DNA from: an uncultured Verrucomicrobiota bacterium
GTDB lineage: Bacteria > Verrucomicrobiota > Verrucomicrobiia > Opitutales > Opitutaceae
Assembly (NCBI GenBank): GCA_903898675.1
Contig: CAIUGM010000006.1
Span: forward strand, 1-64,000
DNA: 64,000 nt
Direction of reading: 5' to 3'
How positions within the stretch are numbered: position 1 is the stretch's first letter; every line of letters starts with the position of its first letter. Under the pieces are notes generated by a model. That model was given only the letters and a program-made list of their open reading frames with translations. It was not told where the DNA came from and ran no database searches. A program made the translations under genes and the position numbers. This document shows positions 62,810-64,000 of this stretch, in pieces.

Positions 62810-64000
62810 CTACACGTTCGCCGGATCGGGGTGAATCCACGGCGCGCGGTAAGCGCGGGCCAGCCGGCGGGTCGCCTCGGCGTCGCCGGGAATCGTCCGC
62901 GTTGCGGGGTCATAGCGCAGCGGGCGGCCGAGTTCCTGCGCGACGATGGCCAGTTCGCAGCACGCGCTGGAGATGTGGCCCTCCTCGATGTCGGCGACCG
63001 GCCGGGTGCGGGTTTCGCGGGCCTGCATGAAGTTCAGCACGTGGAGCCGTTCGGTCTCGTCGTAGGCGGCCCCCGCCTGGCTGAAATCAACGTGCGCGAG
63101 GTCGCCGGTCCGCGAGAGCATGTGCACGCCTTCGCGCGCTCCGCCGTCGGCGGGCGTGAACGCATACTCGAGCATCGTCAGGTTGAGCGTGCCGTGCTCG
63201 CCGATGAGCCGGGCGCCCCACTGGTCGGTCCAGTGCCGCTCCGGGATGGGCGAGCCGCCCCACAGGCGGTGTTCCCAGCTGATGTCGAGGTCGGGGTAAT
63301 GGAACACGCTGTGCTGGGTGTCGGGCAGGTTGGAGAAGGACGCCTTCGCGACGTAGATGCCACCCGTGGACTCGATCGATTCCGGCCAGCCCAGCCCGAG
63401 CAGCCAGCGAACCTTGTCGAGCATGTGCACGCCCAGGTTGCCGATGGGGCCGTTGCCGTACTCCATGAAGGCGCGCCAGCCGCGCTCCTCCTTCATGGCC
63501 TTGAAGGGCAGCCGCGGCGCCGGGCCCGTCCAGAGGTCGTAATTCAAATGCGGCGGCACGGGCGCATCCGGCACCGGTCCGGCGCTCCAGCCCTCCGAGC
63601 CGAGGTAGCTGTACAGCTCGATCAACCCGATTTTGCCCAGCCGGCCGCTGGTGATGTATTTGTCGCGGGCTTCGCGATAAAGCGGATTGCTGCGCCGCTG
63701 GGTGTTCACCTGTACGACCCGGCCGTACTTGCGCGCCGCCGCGACGAGCGCCTCGCCCTCGAGGACGTCGACGCCGACGGGTTTTTCCAGATAGAGGTCG
63801 GCCCCGGCTTTCATCGCCGCAAGGGCGGGCAGTGCGTGCCAGTGGTCGGGGGTGCCGACGATGACAATGTCGAGCGGCTCCGCGGCCAGCATGTCGCGGT
63901 AATCGGCGAAGGTCCGCGGCACGGCCGTCTGGTGCCGGGCGACGAGCGCGAGGGTTTTCTGGAGCAGATGCTGGTTGACGTCGCAGAGTGCAACCACGTG
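62810..64000 (-). CDS. Gfo/Idh/MocA family oxidoreductase (5' end outside window)
   Basis: Partial: the frame runs off the right edge, and the beginning of the Rossmann fold (the GxGxxG strand) is missing. The visible 396 residues carry the C-terminal part of the NAD-binding domain (VVALCDVNQHLL, IVIVGTPDHWHALPALAAMKAGADLYLEKPVG with the catalytic-type EKP motif) and the substrate domain (IGNLGVHMLDKVRWLLGLGWP). These enzymes oxidise or reduce sugars or their derivatives. Neighbouring glycosidases suggest a sugar-catabolism role. GH16 lies downstream on the same strand, 141 bases away. Confidence 0.88.
   Translation of the reverse strand, partial: HVVALCDVNQHLLQKTLALVARHQTAVPRTFADYRDMLAAEPLDIVIVGTPDHWHALPALAAMKAGADLYLEKPVGVDVLEGEALVAAARKYGRVVQVNTQRRSNPLYREARDKYITSGRLGKIGLIELYSYLGSEGWSAGPVPDAPVPPHLNYDLWTGPAPRLPFKAMKEERGWRAFMEYGNGPIGNLGVHMLDKVRWLLGLGWPESIESTGGIYVAKASFSNLPDTQHSVFHYPDLDISWEHRLWGGSPIPERHWTDQWGARLIGEHGTLNLTMLEYAFTPADGGAREGVHMLSRTGDLAHVDFSQAGAAYDETERLHVLNFMQARETRTRPVADIEEGHISSACCELAIVAQELGRPLRYDPATRTIPGDAEATRRLARAYRAPWIHPDPANV

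Overview
This window comes from a high-GC Gram-negative chromosome. It has SecG, LolA-like and outer-membrane barrel proteins, an ExbB/ExbD/TonB system and many signal peptides. The gene repertoire suggests a Verrucomicrobiota lineage close to Opitutaceae: a TtpC-type TonB cluster headed by DUF3450, several secreted plant or algal polysaccharide hydrolases, a GH16 enzyme with a Gly-rich C-terminal anchor, and hairpin repeats in the gene gaps. That placement is inference from gene content only. No rRNA, CRISPR array, insertion sequence or prophage gene was seen. One tRNA, Val(UAC), is present.

Bases 1-1860 hold a truncated alpha/beta-hydrolase remnant and a nucleotidyltransferase containing repeat-derived codons. 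Bases 1877-6309 (minus strand) are a two-component operon: an NtrC-like sigma54 response regulator with a frameshift, a secreted protein of unknown function, and a membrane histidine kinase. Facing it across a gap with a good -24/-12 promoter and dyad sites is a ten-gene plus-strand run (6885-17051): DUF3450, large MotA/TolQ/ExbB (TtpC-like), small ExbB, ExbD, TonB, a TPR protein and two tandem pairs of paralogous secreted proteins. This looks like one dedicated, sigma54-switched TonB energy-transduction system, and it is the most interesting unit in the window.

Bases 17265-23031 carry a TPR protein, a PP2C phosphatase, an XPD/DinG-type helicase and a P1B-4 metal ATPase. Bases 23348-40835 are mostly housekeeping: a GH127-like enzyme, an L,D-transpeptidase, asd, tRNA-Val, hemC-hemD, a DegT aminotransferase, trpF, ffh, der, fmt, a LysM protein, parB, secG, a LolA-like protein, a tandem ribbon-helix-helix protein and a class I aminotransferase. 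Bases 40950-64000 are more accessory: an esterase, GH27 alpha-galactosidase, a beta-barrel, a small operon with an acyl carrier protein, a GH13 enzyme, another esterase, an NAD-binding protein, a dihaem cytochrome c, an FAD oxidase, PhnA, an exported deaminase, a DUF5916 protein, a six-hairpin glycosidase, an AMP-ligase, a GH16 laminarinase-like enzyme and a partial Gfo/Idh/MocA oxidoreductase.

A second theme runs through the window. Many gaps between genes are filled by inverted-repeat elements of several unrelated families. They often reach from just after one stop codon to just before the next start codon. Two families have also left copies inside coding sequences (the nucleotidyltransferase and fmt). 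Many start codons lack a Shine-Dalgarno sequence and are preceded by C-rich leaders, and five secreted glycosidases share an ACCCC-type leader motif.
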